From: an uncultured delta proteobacterium
GTDB lineage: Bacteria; RBG-13-61-14; DRUE01
Length of the DNA stretch: 6,865 nucleotides
Assembly: GCA_903930515.1 (NCBI GenBank)
Contig: CAIYYW010000134.1
Coordinates: 1-6,865, forward strand
Direction of reading: 5' to 3'
The translations under genes and the position numbers were made by a program. The notes under the pieces are model-generated. The model was not told the DNA's origin, made no database searches, and worked only from the letters and a program-made list of their open reading frames with translations. Of this stretch, positions 6,743 through 6,865 are shown piece after piece (within the stretch, counting starts at the first letter, position 1; every line of letters begins with the position of its first letter).

Positions 6743-6781
6743 GCAGACACTCTTGTAGGGGGCGGGACACTCTTGTCCCGC
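6743..6781 (+). repeat. Tandem GACACTCTTGT units, one forming a strong hairpin
   Basis: The 11-mer GACACTCTTGT occurs at 6746-6756 and 6766-6776, a 20-base period. The second unit is a near-ideal hairpin: GCGGGACA (6762-6769) and TGTCCCGC (6774-6781) pair over 8 bp with a CTCT tetraloop. The first unit has lost the complementary arms. No T run follows on the plus strand and none of note on the minus strand, so a repeat element is favoured over an intrinsic terminator. Confidence 0.75.
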
Positions 6782-6865
6782 GTTTGGATACACTCCTCCC
6801 GTTAAATTTGCTTTTGCTGTTTCAAGGGCAACTATTTTTTTTTGCCCAGGCGCCAGGGCGATCAA

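Larger units (their letters stand above)
6474..6865. other. Gene-free region with short palindromes and direct repeats
   Basis: No coding sequence is convincing in these 392 bases. The minus strand is open in one frame from 6865 to 6527, but the predicted peptide resembles no family and its sequence is largely made of the repeats listed separately, so low stop density from repetitive DNA explains it better. The far right also holds a GGGCAA/TTGCCC inverted repeat (6826-6831 with 6842-6847) enclosing most of a 9-T run, and the near-palindrome CCCAGGCGCCAGGG (6845-6858). A gene whose end lies just outside the window cannot be excluded. Confidence 0.6.

Noticed and set aside
6581-6781. A CRISPR array
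   Set aside because: Only two exact copies of the 21-mer exist, the unit spacing is irregular, and different repeat types are mixed; no cas gene is present.
6826-6847. GGGCAA/TTGCCC inverted repeat with a 9-T run as an intrinsic terminator
   Set aside because: The T run lies mainly in the loop, not after the stem, and no T tract follows on either strand.
6527-6865. A 112-codon open frame on the minus strand reaching the right edge
   Set aside because: Its sequence is built largely from the palindromes and 21-base repeats, a second frame is open over much of the same stretch (6555-6770), and the peptide has no family resemblance. It could be the tail of a gene beyond the edge, but nothing supports that.

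Overview
The window reads as ordinary bacterial chromosome of moderately high G+C content. It has five complete protein genes, one gene cut by the left edge, and a gene-free right end rich in short repeats. The bacterial origin rests on classical L13 and S9 proteins, sigma70-type promoter hexamers, Shine-Dalgarno sites on the ribosomal genes and a stem-loop terminator. The lineage cannot be fixed from sequence alone. Ribosomal genes followed directly by argC, an unfamiliar polytopic membrane protein, a B12-type radical SAM enzyme and interspersed palindromes would fit an uncultivated group such as Omnitrophota, but this is a weak guess.

Layout from the left. Positions 1-1245 (minus) hold the N-terminal 415 codons of a cobalamin-binding radical SAM enzyme whose 3' end lies outside the window. 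A 64-base divergent spacer (1246-1309) separates it from a 782-residue membrane protein (1310-3658, plus) with about 15 hydrophobic spans and a soluble C-terminal domain, resembling GT-C-type glycosyltransferases. Its 3' end overlaps by 62 bases the 3' end of a convergent DUF3108 secreted protein (3597-4463, minus). That gene sits 5 bases behind argC (4469-5506, minus), the N-acetyl-gamma-glutamyl-phosphate reductase of arginine synthesis. Upstream of argC is a terminator that closes the rplM-rpsI ribosomal operon (5582-6417, minus). That operon has its own promoter with a perfect TTGACA box. From about 6474 to the right edge no gene is supported; the DNA holds palindromes and short direct repeats.

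How the parts work together: rplM and rpsI are a standard large/small subunit pair. argC and the DUF3108 gene look co-transcribed, but no functional link is visible. The radical SAM enzyme and the membrane protein are divergent and could share regulation; a joint role in envelope lipid or glycan chemistry is only inference.

No clear novel system is present. The best leads are a -10-like hexamer placed exactly 7 bases before the start codon of three genes that lack a normally spaced Shine-Dalgarno (possible leaderless transcripts), a candidate argC promoter that reuses the 3' arm of the upstream terminator, and the repeat cluster at the right end.
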